Shown here piece after piece: positions 30,738 to 48,292 of a stretch of 64,000 nt of DNA. The stretch covers positions 5,518,001-5,582,000 of the forward strand of contig OZ059898.1 of the NCBI GenBank assembly GCA_964057225.1, given 5' to 3'. The position numbers were made by a program, and so were the translations under genes. Every line of letters begins with the position of its first letter. Within the stretch, counting starts at the first letter, position 1. Below the pieces are notes generated by a model. That model saw only the letters and a program-made list of their open reading frames with translations, was not told where the DNA came from and did no database searches. The stretch comes from Auanema rhodensis (lineage: Eukaryota; Nematoda; Chromadorea; Rhabditida; Rhabditidae).

Positions 30738-31946
30738 CTATCGAAATCCAAGTCCCATTCCACGACCCATATGAGTGCTTTCCCTGGCAATAGCATACTG
30801 CTTATCAAGATCAGATAGCATACGTTGTTGTTTATCTCTTTCTTCTCGAACTTTTCTCTGATCAACCTGAAAAAAAGAAAAATCATAATTATTTAATGAA
30901 AGAGAATCACGTACAGTCTCTTCCGTAAGAGAAGAAGTATTTTTAATACCCATTAATTTCAAAAATTTATTAGCCTGTTGTCCACCAACACCAGTAGCAG
31001 CAATAGCGCTCGACCAAAGTCCAGCATTCTTTGGCTGAGTAGAAGGCGATGGCTCTTCATTCTCAAAATACCATAAATATATTATTTATAATAAGTGAAA
31101 AGTACCGCAGTGGCAGATTCTTCAGATTTCTTATTGCTCCAAAGAAGTTTTCTTTGCTCTGCTATCTAAACAAGAAATGTGAAAAAAACCCAGAAAATTT
31201 ATATTACCTGTTTTACATCTCTTTTCTCCCATCCTTTATCTTTTCCGTCCTTATCTTTGTTCCTTAAAAAACTAACTTAAGCTATAAATGTTTCAAACAC
31301 ACCATTCTCGGCGGTCAGGCCGGAAGTTTCCTCTGTCACGTTCACGTCGATCCATACGATCACCGTTATGGCGGCCTCCTCTACGATCATCACGCCTATC
31401 TGTTTCTCTCCAATGGCTTGATCCACTCTAAAGATCCGCGGGACGAATTGCAGGAACAACTGACTACATATTTAACATTACTAAGATTATTGCAAAAGAA
31501 AAATCCAAAGTTTCTACATTAAGGGATCATTTTTCTAAAATTGAAAGAAACAATACCCTGTCATCTTTACGTCTGTCTGAATCCCTATCTCTTCTTTCTT
31601 CGTGACGTCTTCCATCATGTCTTTCTCTAGAACGGCTGCGACTGTGGTCCCTTCGTTCACGCTTGTGTTCTTTATCACGCTTTTCATGTTTATGTTGCTT
31701 TTCACTTTTCTCTATATCTTCTTTGTGAGATTTACTTAAAAGAAGCACAATTAAAACTAATTAATAAAAAAACTCACGAGCTGCCTAAGCTATCATCGTG
31801 TTCCCTATCTTTACGATCATGTTTTTTCTTTTTCTTCTTTTCTACAATTTTCTCAGCATCTGATTCACTAGACGATTCAAACTTTGTCTTTAAAAATATG
31901 TTTTAATTGTTGAACAGGTAACACGCAAGCTTACCACAGTTGGCAT
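30738..31946 (-). CDS. RSRC2-like arginine/serine-rich coiled-coil protein
   Basis: A low-complexity nuclear protein. The C-terminal block identifies it: RKLLWSNKK, then FLKLMGIKNTSS, LDKQYAIARESTHMGRGMGL and GFR before the stop at 30738. This matches RSRC2 (KLMGIK; LDxQYExARxQTHxxRGMGLGF). The N-terminal two thirds are charged repeats of Lys/Glu/Asp and Arg/Ser/Asp (KKKKKKHDRKDREHDD; RRDHSRSRSRERH; HWRETDRRDDRRGG). RSRC2 has been found with spliceosome material; its exact role is not established. It lies 178 bp upstream of the USP gene on the same strand, with caatacaag directly before the ATG. Confidence 0.85.
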
Positions 31947-32537
31947 CTTGTATTGAATATTATCGAACAAAAAATAGAGCGCTAAATAAAAAAAAATATA
32001 ATACATGTTAAAATACTTCTCTCCACACAGAGACAAAAAACATAATCATATGAAATCACAGAAAAGAGTTTTGCGATGTTGCAACGACGGAGAATAAATC
32101 GAATAATACTACATTTGTACGCAAAATTACGAATATAACTTTTTACGTATAACACTTAACAACCCTTTTAGCATTTTTTAATTTCAACAAATAAAAATAA
32201 TGTGATGAAGTAAGTGTTTGTAATAACACCTGTAAGATGTTTCCAAAATTTAAATGTTTTGAATTCTTGAACAATCTTGAAAAATGGAAAGCTTTATTAA
32301 CATAGAAATTGTCAAATAATTACGGGATTAAAAGTAAAACAGTTGAGAATTCAAATTAAATCATAAAACGATTTGTGTGAGCATGAGGGTTTGATTACTT
32401 ACAAGATCAATTAATATAACATATAGGCGCATTCATACCTATTCAATAATTGAACTGTAAATAGAATCAGTAGTTATGAAATGTACAAAGCATAAATAAA
32501 ATTGAAGCAGCTACTCTTGGAAAAGCATGCCTACTTA
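31947..32537. other. Intergenic spacer, no gene seen
   Basis: About 590 bp of AT-rich DNA between the unrecognised small gene (3' end) and RSRC2 (5' end) on the same strand. It should contain a poly(A) region and possibly a promoter. No reading frame or RNA gene was recognised. Confidence 0.5.
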
Positions 32538-33449
32538 CTACAAGTCGTCTAATGTGTCCGGGGCAGCATCATTACGTGAAATCCGAAAAACTGCCTTATT
32601 TGAGTGTATTTCAACTTCCACAGTCTGCCTCTTTTCTGACATTTGCAATTCAGAATTATGCTTATTTTCTTTCATCTGCTAATCAGAAAATATGTATTAG
32701 TTGAAAATCAAAATGGAACCTGTGGTGAAACGAGTTGGAATGAGTCATGTTTTTTGGGATCTTCTTCAATAATGGAGGGAAGCTTTCCAGTGTACGATGG
32801 TAGTTCGAATGCAGTAGAAAAGTCTGAAAAAACGATGTGAACATATATTGTTTTACAAACCGATACCACTGGAAGTTGAGTGGGAAAAACGATTTCCTAC
32901 TCCTCCAAATGTTTGTCGTCTTTTGGGTTTTTGTTTTTCATCCCATCTACGAATATCGTTCCAAAATGTTTCAGAAAGAGTACCACCTGAACTCTTCACA
33001 ACTGAAACAAAAGATGCTAGGAGAAAAAAATGGAACTACTAACGTTCAGTATCAGATTGAGATCTTCTGCTTTCCTCTGCTAGTTTTGTGGAACATAATG
33101 GAGGGTCAAAAGAGCTATGATCAAGCAAAGAATGAACCTTCCCGTCCCATCTACAAATATTCAGAAAGGTAATGCAATGAATTAACTCACAAAGCTTTTG
33201 GCGGAGGACACAAACTAATAGCTAAGCCATCATTCTTTAACTGAAGCATTAATTTTGAACGATTTCTGTTGTTGATGAAACTTACTTGTTGAACAGTTTC
33301 TGGCTCTTGTGGGCTTACGCTCCCTTCTTCTCTTCGAGGAATTTCATAAGGGCGTTCGTCAGCGGCATCAAAAGAGCCACAGCACCCTTGAAAACAACTT
33401 TCATTCAAATTTTTATTAAAAAATTATTACCCTTGAAACACCAGAACAT
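32538..33449 (-). CDS. Unrecognised protein with Cys-rich N-terminus and two related WD-like segments
   Basis: I do not recognise this family. Splicing by eye gives about 200 residues. The start MFWCFKGCCGSFDAADERPY has Cys at positions 4, 8 and 9, which could be palmitoylation sites. Then come QVSFINNRNRSKLMLQLKND, GLAISLCPPPKALWDGKVHS, LLDHSSFDPPLC, ETFWNDIRRWDEKQKPKRRQ and TFGGVGNRFSHS. The C-terminus is acidic/polar and ends AAPDTLDDL. Two short segments, KALWDGKVHS and WNDIRRWDEK, look related. Introns are 37-50 nt with clear GT and TTTCAG or TTTGTAG ends, and each join keeps the frame, so this is a real gene rather than noise. aaatcggcag lies two bases before the ATG. It sits 244 bp downstream of BLM. 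Confidence 0.6.
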
Positions 33450-33693
33450 ATCTGCCGATTTTTTCAGAAATAATAATCAACATTGTGCAAATGGCGGGAT
33501 GGTCATCGTAGAAAACTACAAAACAAACAAAGTACATAAAGTAATAGCAGTGCATGTAGTATTGTCTTCATTGTATATACCGTAATTAATATAAATTTTT
33601 TAATAACTTCAACATTCACAACGATATATGGCACAATGCAGTAAATTACAGAAGGTAAAACAACGATGAATAATGCTTCCTTTTTAGACTATT

Positions 33694-38032
<4,339 letters not shown>

Positions 38033-38358
38033 TCTTAATAATAAATAAACTTAACTCTTCGCTTTAGTACTTATAGTAAATCACATAGGAAGTCCTTCTA
38101 ATTATAAAAAACAATAGGAATACAAAGACGTTTATTGAACGAGTATCATAGATGATATGGAGGTTCTAATGTATATATCAATGGGGGATAAGATACATCA
38201 CGGACATTTAAACTAGTAACAAAGATGTAGCAATACTATTGAGTTGTAAACAAAAGCAACATTATTAGAAAAAATTAGTTAAAAACAAAAATTGATAGTT
38301 GAAAAAATCTGTCAAGATATGAACATGTTAATAGTATTAAGTAAAATTCATATACAGG

Positions 38359-41300
38359 TTATCCATGAATAGGTTTTTGCCACATTAGTAAGTTCAATGT
38401 TGTTGTGTTTATAGCATCAATCCACACATTCATGTCCGGTTTAGTATCAGCAGCTAACATTACACTGAAAAAAAAATATATATTCATCTAATTATTTGAT
38501 TTACCGTAGCTTCTCCATTTCAGGACTTCCCCTTTTAGAACTCTGAACTTCTTTTGGCACCCACACATCAATATGGAAAGAATTAGGATAAGGACACGTC
38601 TCACGAATTGTAGAAGCTCCTTCTCCAGCGCATGTTTGAAGATCTAACAGTACTAGCCAAGTCTGAAATGTAATCATATAAGAACGATTCAAACTTTTAG
38701 AATTTACCTTATCAGGGTTACTCTCATCTTCTGGGCATTTCCAAAACTTCATCTCACCCGATTCAAGAACACACCAATATCTGTTCCACGATCCTAGACC
38801 TTCTTTTGTCCTCTGGAACATTGACAAAAATCCTCTGTGTGGCGCATTGCACTGCGATACAGCACGCCTAAAATCAATTTTTTTTACATATTTTCATTTT
38901 GTACTATTTCATACTTGTCCACACGAAGTGAAATCATTCCCTCAAGTGGATAGATAGAATCCTTTAAATTTAAAGAATTTGGCCCAGATCTAATATTGAT
39001 ATCAAACGAAGCCCTTCCAAGTCTATTAAATGCAACATCATGAATAGCACCTGGACCTCCAGATGAAAAATGAATACCACCACGAGATAAAGTCTAAGAA
39101 TATATAAAAAGCTCAAACGCGATCGTCTTAAAGTTAATACCTTATTTCGTCCCTGTGTCCCGCGAAGACGGTACTTTTCCTCATGACTGTATTGCTCACG
39201 ATGTCCACGAAGTGCATAAACATCTAAGGTACAGAGAAAATCAGGATTGAGAGGAGCAATCTCAATAAAATTATTGAACTCCACATAGCAATCCTAAAAA
39301 CATCAAAATTTAAAATGCATTTTTGAAGAGTTATACTTTTTTCTTCAAGCAATCATCGGATGTTGCAATACTTGTTGCATGAACCTGCTCATTGACAGTG
39401 AGAACGACGCAGAAATAATAAATTGGGCCTAAATAGTAAAATATGTTTGTGTTAGAACAATGAGCAAACTTGTAGTGGATGATGTTGAAGAATTAGCACC
39501 AGCAATAAATTCACGATTAACATGAACTCTGATAGAACGAATGGACAATGCTCCTCTAGGACCAACGCAACTGTGAATTAGTTTCATTATTTCAAAAGTA
39601 AGAATGAATACATACATTGATCTTGGTCCACGATGCAATTTTTCTATTTCACTTTGAAGAGCATGTCTGGTCTCACCAGCGAGCAGGAGAGCGCGTTGAG
39701 CAGTTACCTCTTCTCGACTACCCCTGAATTCCTCCTTTTGCCGACAGTGCTCCAAAGCCCGAGAAGCTTGTTGAATTCTAACCATCTGAACCTTGACTTC
39801 CTGCTCCATTCTTCTCTAAAAACAGGTTACTAGTAAGTTCTTTATCTTTGACCTCTTTTACAATTCTTTCATCAGTATTTTCATTTAATTCTTCCGGTAA
39901 AAGTCCTCCAATAATTTTCTGATTAGGAACTACTGGGACATTGTTCAGATCAATTTTTTCACAGTTGTCAGGATCAGGCTGCATACGTCCTCTTTTACGA
40001 TAAAAAGATATAGTATATGGCAAACGAGATCCTAAAAAGGAAGAAATAGAAATAAATTTTTAAAATTAATTATATGCCTTTGTCTGAATCTGTCTCATTT
40101 TGTGGTGCAGATACTTCTTGTTGAACATCTAAGTTCACAGGATAATTATGATCAGCAGGTGTTTGAAGAAAATCGGGGGTACTTTCCTTTAAAAAAAGTT
40201 ATAATTACATTCATTTGACAAATTTCGAACCACAGCAGCTAAAGGAGCCTCTCTAACAGGAGTTGTAGGATAATCGCGAAGAGATCTACTTGGGCTTTTA
40301 ATAAATGATTTCATGGGACTTTTGCTCATAAAATCAAAAGCATCGTCAATGAAACGAGACATATTGGTTCCGCAATCAGCTTCATCAATTGATTCTTCAT
40401 TTTCAATTATGACTTCTTCCTCAATAGCTTCAGGTTCTTCTCTAGGTGGGGAAGGAGGAGCACGCTCAGGGGGTAAATCTGCCATATCATATCGAGGACT
40501 TTTTGCACATGGAGAATCATTATCAATCTAAAACAGTTACTTCTATTTTTTTTCAATAAATTAAAACTCACAGGTGAATAAGTTTTCCTATCGTTCAACG
40601 GGGTGGTGGCCGAATTGCTTGAAACTCCAGAACCATTTTTAAATGCAGACCCGGATTTCACAGCGATAGTAGTATCCCGAATTCGAATAGCAGTTTTAAC
40701 TAAAGAATCTTCCGATTCATCAGGGTGAATTGGCGTTCCCGTTAAAGATGAGAACTAGAGAACGACAACGTTTTAGATATAAAATTATTCAATACCTCCC
40801 AACGATTTTTTAGGGTTTTGAGATTTGAAGCTCGAACATCGGGCTTCGTAGGTTCACATGGATCCCTTCCTACAACAACAGGTGTACCTGTAGCTCCTCT
40901 CCATTGAGTTTTGATTGGACTTATATCTTGCTTAGGAGTAGTTTCTCTGTTAGTTATTGCAGATAATATGTACGACTTCGGAGTTGGTACCTGAAAAAAA
41001 AACTTACTACTAGAATAGAAAAATTAATATTACAGTAACATTCGTTCCTTTTAACTTCATTTCTAACTGCTGAGCTATATTCTTTGCTTTCGCATTTTCG
41101 ATAGCAACACTACGAGCAGGTGATAATGTTGTCGTTGAACATTGTGTTATCTACAGTATTTTTGATAAGAGAAGGGCTTCACAAAATAAACATACCGTTT
41201 GCATTGCAGATGTAGTTGGAGTTGAAGAAGCAAATTTGGCATTATTTTCAAGTTCATCCACAAAATCTCGACGATGTTGTACCGGATGCAACTTCTTTTC

Positions 41301-42522
41301 ACCAACTTCTATCTCATGAGTAATTGCTTTCATTATTCGAATAGACGATTCTTGTATTTTAGGTGAAGAAGTGTTAGTAGGATTCTAAGAATACATATAT
41401 ATATACTATTGATTGATATTTAAGACACAACTTACAAATTGTACTGGAGAAAAATGGCTATTGCTTCCACCTCGAATCTATGAGAACAAAAATGTTATCG
41501 AATTGATATGAGAATATTTACTTACAAATGGTTTTGGGGAGCAAATCTTAATCGAAGAGCACGATTCACTTTTAGTCGGAGTTTTCTTAAATTGTCGGTA
41601 AGCGAAATAGTGAACTGATTTATTACCTTTCTCATGAACATATGTGCCCCGCACTCATCATCTCTTACAGGCTCAGATGGGAAAGGCAATGTAGAGTCCG
41701 ACAAAACACTAGTGATGTTGGACATCTCAGTTTGCTATAAGCGTAATTTATATTTAACCTAAATTTTCAAAAGAATTACACTGTAGGTCATTGACGACTC
41801 ATCAATTAAGTTTGAGGTCGCAGAAATGGGATGAGCAAAACGTATGCGACGGTCATCATTTAGCGATAGGCGCCCCGGAGCTTTAAAATTCACTAATTCA
41901 TTACATATATAATAGAATAACTTACATTTAGCTTTATTCATATCGCTTTGGGAATTTTCACCTAGTACAGGTTTGTTAGGTGACCGCATCTGCGTGAAAC
42001 CAGCGGGGGTGCATAGGACAGAAGATCTCGTCTAGCAAAAAAATGATAGTACAAAGTAACAAACCTAATATTTACCTCTCCAATACTTAAACGAGGGGAT
42101 TTACCCTTCATATATGATTCTTTGGTCTTTTCTTTTTGAGGAGAGCAAATGAAATCATCCAAATCTTCGGCAAGAACAGCAAAAGCAGATTTTTTATTCG
42201 AGTCATTCTAGCAAGAAAAATTATAAAGGTGACTTTGTTCAATAAGCTTACTATGGTACAATCCTCTACAAATGATTCGGGAGGATGCGGAGGAGGCTCT
42301 TTCACTGCAGGTATAATTTAATATCATTTTGTTAACTATTGAAATCAACATGAAAATCAACAAAACCTTACCAGTATCTAAATCGAAATTTTCCTTAGAA
42401 TTTTCGAGGTCGTTCAATTCCATTTTTCTCTGTCTTACACGTTCCATTATTCTCTAAAACAATAAATAGCAATAAAAATGAATAAAAATTACAAATACCT
42501 CCGTGCTTTCTTCTAAGTTCAT
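38359..42522 (-). CDS. Anillin, cytokinetic-ring scaffold (ANI-1-like)
   Basis: A scaffold binding actin, myosin II, septins and RhoA at the cleavage furrow. The N-terminus MNLEESTERIMERVRQRKME is the short helix seen at anillin N-termini. A long disordered, Ser/Pro-rich middle follows (for example LPPERAPPSPPREEPEAIEE). The anillin homology region starts near 39809 (EQEVKVQMVRIQQASRALEH, LHRGPRSM, LSIRSIRVHVNREFI) and contains C2-like strands to about 38870. The C-terminal PH domain (38830-38359) has GFLSMFQRTKEGLGSWNRYW, CVLESGEMKFWKCP, TWLVLLDLQTC and CPYPNSFHIDVWVP, ending MLAADTKPDMNVWIDAINTT. Roughly 1,100 residues, a full-length anillin. It lies 326 bp upstream of BLM on the same strand. 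Confidence 0.93.
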
Positions 42523-42851
42523 GATTATAGAGTCAATGTATAAAAACAAGAAAGCCCAAACAAATAGTTTACAAACAAACGCTGTACAAGAGCGCAGTAA
42601 TTCAAATTATAATTATTCCCGCCCAAACATTTATGCACGGACGCAACACGTCTCGAAGCAAAGCTGTAGCCCCGCCCATAAATAAGAACAAAAAAAGTTA
42701 TCATTCGGAGAATATTTTATTAAAATTAATAATCAAATTGTAGTGTAATAGAATACCAGTAAAGTAAAAAATTAATACAACGTAAAGGTTAATAGATCAA
42801 GAGTGAGATTGTTGAGCAATATTAAAAATAGTCTCCAATAAGCCTATAGTC

Positions 42852-43766
42852 TTATGGTAGCGGGTCTTCCGTTTCTTCTGATGAGATCTCCAACTGAAAT
42901 TGCGATGTAAGCAGTTTAGATATAGAAGATGATTTTACGATTTTTTTACACTTCTCCAATGCCTTGAATATTCATTTCTTAAAGCATCAATATCCTCAAC
43001 GTTTACGTCCTCATTCAATTTATCCAGAGTATCTTTGTTAGGATATTCTGATTCTACAGCATAAGGGCTTTGGGCTCTTGGTAGTGCATAAACATCTTTA
43101 GTTGCTAGCAGATCCTTTTAAACTATTATATATCTCAGATAAAATAAATAGTTACCATTGAGATAGTGGGATCACATTCAGATATAATTGGATGAGGTTC
43201 TTCATCAGTCTGTTTTCCACGCATCCAAGCTCTCGCTAGTTGATACTGAGTTGACTCTTGATCTTCTCTTAAAGCAAAGGGTTTGCCTCTCAATTCGAAT
43301 ATTATTTCTGTAAAAGTTCTAAGTTTATCCAATTGTGTCAAGTAATTTGAACCTCCAGTTTTTCCTTTGGTCGTCGAGGTTGGAATTTTCCGTGGTCTAC
43401 CAGGACCTCTCCTGTCAAGCTCATCTCTAAAAATAAATTAATTACAGATCAACTAAGCGATTTAACCTTTTTTGATCTGCAGATGTAGCCAAAGAAGGAA
43501 CATCCCCTTTTCTTATAGATGTTAGCAAAGTACCCAATCTATTCCGCGCAAATTTCATATCAGGAGATTCAGGTGGTTCAGTTTCTTCAGTTAACCTTGC
43601 ACTGAAGATTAACATGATTAGGAAGCGAAGGACATAATTAATCCAACCTTAATTTTTTGGTAGGAGATATTGGAGTAATAGTATCATTTACATTAGGCTT
43701 TGTCTCAGGCAAAACAATCTCATCATCACCTCCATCCAACATTTCGTAGCTAGATGCTATATCCAT
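42852..43766 (-). CDS. LIN37-like subunit of the MuvB/DREAM complex
   Basis: LIN37 is a small core subunit of the MuvB complex that represses cell-cycle genes with E2F-DP and p130, or activates them with B-Myb. Diagnostic parts are TQYQLARAWMRGK-type segment (YQLARAWMRGKQTDEE), like RAWMRNSP in human LIN37, and DVYALPRA, like DVYKLPPP. The C-terminal helix is DIDALRNEYSRHWRS. Upstream is a basic, AT-hook-like RRGPGRPRK followed by GSNYLTQLDKLRTF. The last exon gives an acidic tail LEISSEETEDPLP with stop at 42852. tttaacatag abuts the ATG directly. About 240 residues, the family length. The sequence is diverged, as is usual for nematode LIN-37. Confidence 0.85.
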
Positions 43767-43925
43767 CTATGTTAAAGAAAGCTTGGAGTAATATTTAATT
43801 AGATAACAAATAATAATAGAATTTTACCACTAATACCATTGAAAGAAAAATTACCATAAAACAATTTATTAACGGAGTTGCATTCACTGTTTATATAAAT
43901 AAATAACAATTAAATTCTAAAACTA

Positions 43926-44954
43926 CTAATCCCTTTTGGGATATTGGCTTCCCCAATTGGCATATGTTAAAATTGTACCCCCAGAAACAACGGCTGAGTA
44001 AATGAACCTAGCGACAACCAAAGACCATGAAGTAACGTTGAATACCGAATACAAAACTCTGCAAATATAAAAATATATATACATCTTACTTTTATTCTCC
44101 TTACTCATATGCAAAACTGTGAAGAACGGCCGCAGACAAGAAAACAGCAATAAGACCACGAGAGCCGTTTCTTGAAGCCATCCAAGTTAGAGCAGCCATG
44201 GACAAAAACAACAACAGATCTGAGGACGAATCAAAAGCAGTCTGAATCCATCTCCAAGAAAAGGCAGAAGCTCTGAAAAATTAAATATAGCGAGAACACG
44301 AAAACAGCCAATAACAATAAAGGTTGTTAACCTTGTTCAGCTTTAATGCTTTACCACGCATCGCAAAGTATTCAAACGCCTTTAGACAACGGCAAATAGA
44401 TCAATCGTGGATTTATTTTTTTTATAGAAAAAATAACTAACCTTGCTCCTACCCAGAATATGATGAGGCGACTGGCAATTGAGTGAGCGAAACCCCATCC
44501 AAGACCTCCAGATAAGAATCGCACCTTAAAGACGAAAGTTTCTTTGAAACTTATTAAACCAGACTTCTCCTTTCCCAGTCAAAAAGTTACTCATTACAAT
44601 ATGTAACCCAATTACATCTACTACATCAGCAACACTTTTCAATAACTCCTAAGTGAATCATAATAAACTATGATCAAAAAACCCTAAAACAAACCGGGAA
44701 AAAAACAAATTCATCATGATCATCACTATCAGGAAAGAAAGTAGCAAGAAGTAAAAGCTTAACCAATTGGGTCAAAAAATATCCCAAAGCAGCTTGCACA
44801 CATTTCCAAACAGAACTATATTCATTTAAACCTTAGAAAAATGTAGGAAAAACTATATAAAAATTAAATACTAATGCATACCTGAATATTTGTAAACAAG
44901 AACATAAGGTGCATATGCGAGACCCAAACAATTCAGGAAATGAAAAAAAGCCAT
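43926..44954 (-). CDS. TMEM147, ER multipass membrane protein
   Basis: A seven-TM ER protein that joins Nicalin-NOMO at the translocon and is needed for biogenesis of multipass proteins. Starts [20 protein letters not shown], followed by [20 protein letters not shown] and [13 protein letters not shown], then [35 protein letters not shown] and AR. These match human TMEM147 (FHFGNCFALAYFPYF; WKCVQAG; LATFFP; DVADLIGL; WVGARG). The C-terminal part has several hydrophobic segments and ends with [14 protein letters not shown]. Stop at 43926, 160 bp from the LIN37 start. ccaatag lies three bases before the ATG. Confidence 0.92.
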
Positions 44955-45157
44955 CTTCTATTGGTTCCCAAAAAAAGACCGCCAATAGAGCAAAGCCTAT
45001 GTTAAAAATATGACGTTAGAAACGTTACACATGAAACTATAAAATCTAAGAAAACAGAAATAATTTTAATGACGAAAGGTAAATTTTTCACAGAGAAATA
45101 AAATTGAAAAAAACTTCATTTGTAATTGGAAACAGGAGAATTATTTTAAAGGGTTCT

Positions 45158-47773
45158 TTATGAGTGAGGCGGAGCGCGTTCCAAAACTATATTGCTATAA
45201 AGAAGATTAGGTCAGTTAATAACAAATCGTAAGCTCACTTGTACTTGCTGCCTACCAATTTAACTTCAAATCCTTTAACGCTAGTAGCGACCCCTGTAAT
45301 AAACCTGTTTTCTCTCTTAAGTTTTGGAATTATTCATCTCGATTTTGAAAAAATCAAACCTCGACTAGAGGGGTAATGCTGTCCTCGGTTTTGGACACAT
45401 CAACCTATCGTAGGAAAAAATTATAATAATATAGAAGTGTTTCCTAACAAATACTTTTGATTTTTTTTCTTTATCGGACTTTAGTGACATTATAGCTTTT
45501 GTGAGTGATCGAAAACCAAAACCTCGACCCTGAAATGAACAAATTCATTTCATTTGGAAATAAGACTGAATGACTATTTATAGTTAATACACTATGAATA
45601 TTTGATACTACGGAGTGAAAGTATGTATTTGCACATGTATTACGATTTACATAATCCGAAAGAATAAAAGATGGACTCAGCATATTACCAATGGGAGCCT
45701 TACGAAAGTCACATTTGTTGGACATAATGTCAAAACTATTTCTTAAAAAATTACCTTTTTTGATGACTGAACATCCTCCTTTTCCTGAAATAACATAGAA
45801 GATAAAAATAAAAATATATACCTACATTTTCTTTGTTGCATTCAATTACTGTTTTATTCTGTTTTAGACAGGTGATTTCCCGTTGAGCATGATCATCACA
45901 GGTCGGAGGTGCCTGACACATGATGCTTTTAGAAAGGTTTTTAAATTAAAAGGGAGCATTACTTTATCTACTTTCTTGTTGTTACACGATTTTCTCAAAC
46001 TAGACATTCTTCCTAAAATTGATTATACTAAAAATAACTTTAAAAATAAAAGATACCGAATCCAAAGCCAGCAGGATTGTCATCCTGAATGAAATATATA
46101 TTATGAAAAAAACTAAATATTGCCTCACCTCGGTTTCTTGTTGAAGGTATGCAACACTTGAAGGACGCTGAGATTCTTTTCCCAATGCACTACTAGTAGA
46201 AAATGAAAAGGCTGATGCTAAGGACTCAACTAAAGTTACTATGTTTAGTGTAAAATATGATAAAGTAATGTTACCATCACTGTCGCCCAAAACATCAGCG
46301 GATTCATCTTCATCTGAAGTCGAGCCAAGCATAATGTCAGAAGCGGAAACCACAGTAGAGCATTTTGAACTGTTTGGAATTGTTTTAATCATTAGGTTCT
46401 TTGATAATATAACCTCTTTCCGGAGCTTGATATACTGTATAAAGAAAGAAAAAGCATACCAAATCTAAAAATCAAATTGAAATCTTACTCCGTCAGATAT
46501 ATAGAGCTTGTCTTTGAAAACACCAACGACTAGACTATCCCAAGATTTCGAAAACAATTGCTCAGGATCGACTTGAACAGCATAGTATCGTTCATACACC
46601 TCACTTGTTGCGCTTAGCTGTTAATTAAAAGGTAAAGATGTAAAAAGGTAATGAACAACCAAAATTGACTCTGGATACATTTCAACCAATAGGTGAACCA
46701 TGTTATCATATAGTACACGTAAAGAAGGCTTGTCCCATTTAATATTTTTAGGAACAACTTCAAATACGTGAGTTTTTTCCCACTCTTTAATAACTTTATA
46801 ATTAAGTCATTTAATTATAAACATACGCATTTGTTTTTGAGTTATATCTTTGGAGATTAGCATGTATCCTCCAGGAATCGATAATACATTTATCTGAAAA
46901 ATTACTATTGTAATGTAATATTTAAAAGCTAACCTTTTCAGATAAGTATTTGCTATGAATTGAAAAAAAACTTTTCAGATCAAACAATTCTTTCATTTCA
47001 TTTCGATCAAATTCATTACCATATAATGATTTGTAGTGATCTCGGAACTTTTGCAATGTTACTCTACCATCGAAATAATTAACAATTCTTAAAATACGTT
47101 CTATTCCGGCATTAGGACATGGAGTTTTCAACTAAAACAATTGCAAAATGCATTCATATAAAGAAAAAACCTTACTGCTGTTGAAATAGGTCGAATAGGA
47201 TGTTTAGAAACACTCTTGAAAGGATTTGTACCAACATGTGCTCGACAGGATAACCTAGTGGAGTTGTGAGAAACAATCTGAATTATTGTTATTGAAACTT
47301 TACTAATGGGGACAAAATATACATTGCTCGATGCAGCGAAACTTCTGTAAGCCCTGGACGTTCTTTGAAAACTAGGTACACTCTTTCTGGAACTTTTTTT
47401 CTTTTTTTTCTGAGAAGATATCATCTTTTGCAATTCTTGAGTTTCCTCTGTTCCTCTTCAAATTATGAACATAAATTTTGAAACATGTTGAACAAACTTT
47501 GCTTTGAATAATGTTTGTCCAGATGCATTTATCTGCTGTAAGTCAGAACAATCTAAAAGCAAATATAGCAGAGAACTATATCCGAACTGTTTAAAGTTTA
47601 TTTCTTCATCAAACATGCTTCTTAAAGTAAACGTACGTGAAAGTAAAAATACCTCTATAAACTAACTTGTATTCCTTGGATATTTTCAAAGGTGATAGAG
47701 GCTCTGCAAAAGCCATTATCATGCTTCGCAATTGAATCTTCAACTTTTGTAATCGTGCATCACCATTTTCCAT
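45158..47773 (-). CDS. Protein with two LOTUS (OST-HTH) domains, TDRD5/7- or MIP-like
   Basis: LOTUS domains act in germ granules and bind Vasa-type helicases. LOTUS 1 spans the first two exons. ENGDARLQKLKIQLRSMIMA and FAEPLSPLKISKEY join, across a 49-nt GTTAGT...AAGAAG intron, to NMFDEEINFKQFGYSSLLYL. This restores the typical E.I.F...GYSSL pattern. A basic linker follows (KKKKKKSSRKSVPSF). LOTUS 2 is near 47120-46870: IERILRIVNYFDGRVTLQKF, RDHYKSLYGNEFDRNEMKEL, INVLSIPGGYMLI. The next part (KPSLRVLYDNMVHLLVEMYP, ERYYAVQVDPEQLF) is unassigned and may be a decayed Tudor-like region. The C-terminal third is acidic, Ser-rich and probably disordered. No clear Tudor domain is seen, so MIP-1/MIP-2-like tandem LOTUS proteins are the nearest layout. 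attctacag lies seven bases before the ATG. Confidence 0.7.
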
Positions 47774-48292
47774 TATAAACCTGTAGAATAAACACAAATA
47801 TACAAAAAACCCATGCACCCGTGATTTAATTTTTTGAATTGAGTCCTATTAAATAGGAACGCTTCTCCAAAACATTTGCAGTTCAATTAGAGGATTAGAG
47901 CACACTTTCCCAAACTCAGCATTTTGTACTTCGATAAAAAAATCGATAAAATCTGTACTTGTATCAAAATTTTATTACATATGTAGTTTCTAGTTCTATT
48001 GTTTTCCAAATTAAAATTTTTAACGCCGTATCCTAATTTATTCGTAAAGGATCATATAATGATCACAACCACAACAAACAAATTTAAAATCCTATAGTTG
48101 TGAAAGATATACGGTTTCAAAGAGGTAAAAAATTTGAAAACCTATTACCACAAACAAGCAAATAAGCAACAATTAGATCAACAAGCCAAGCTGTGAATCA
48201 CCAGGTAAAGATGACAAGATAATATCAGATACGTAACAACACATGGGTATTTATTCCCAAAAACAGAAATCTTGTTAAATACAGTGGGAAAC
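47774..48292. other. Intergenic spacer, no gene seen
   Basis: AT-rich spacer of about 520 bp between ABCF2 (3' end) and the LOTUS gene (5' end). No conserved reading frame was seen. Confidence 0.5.
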
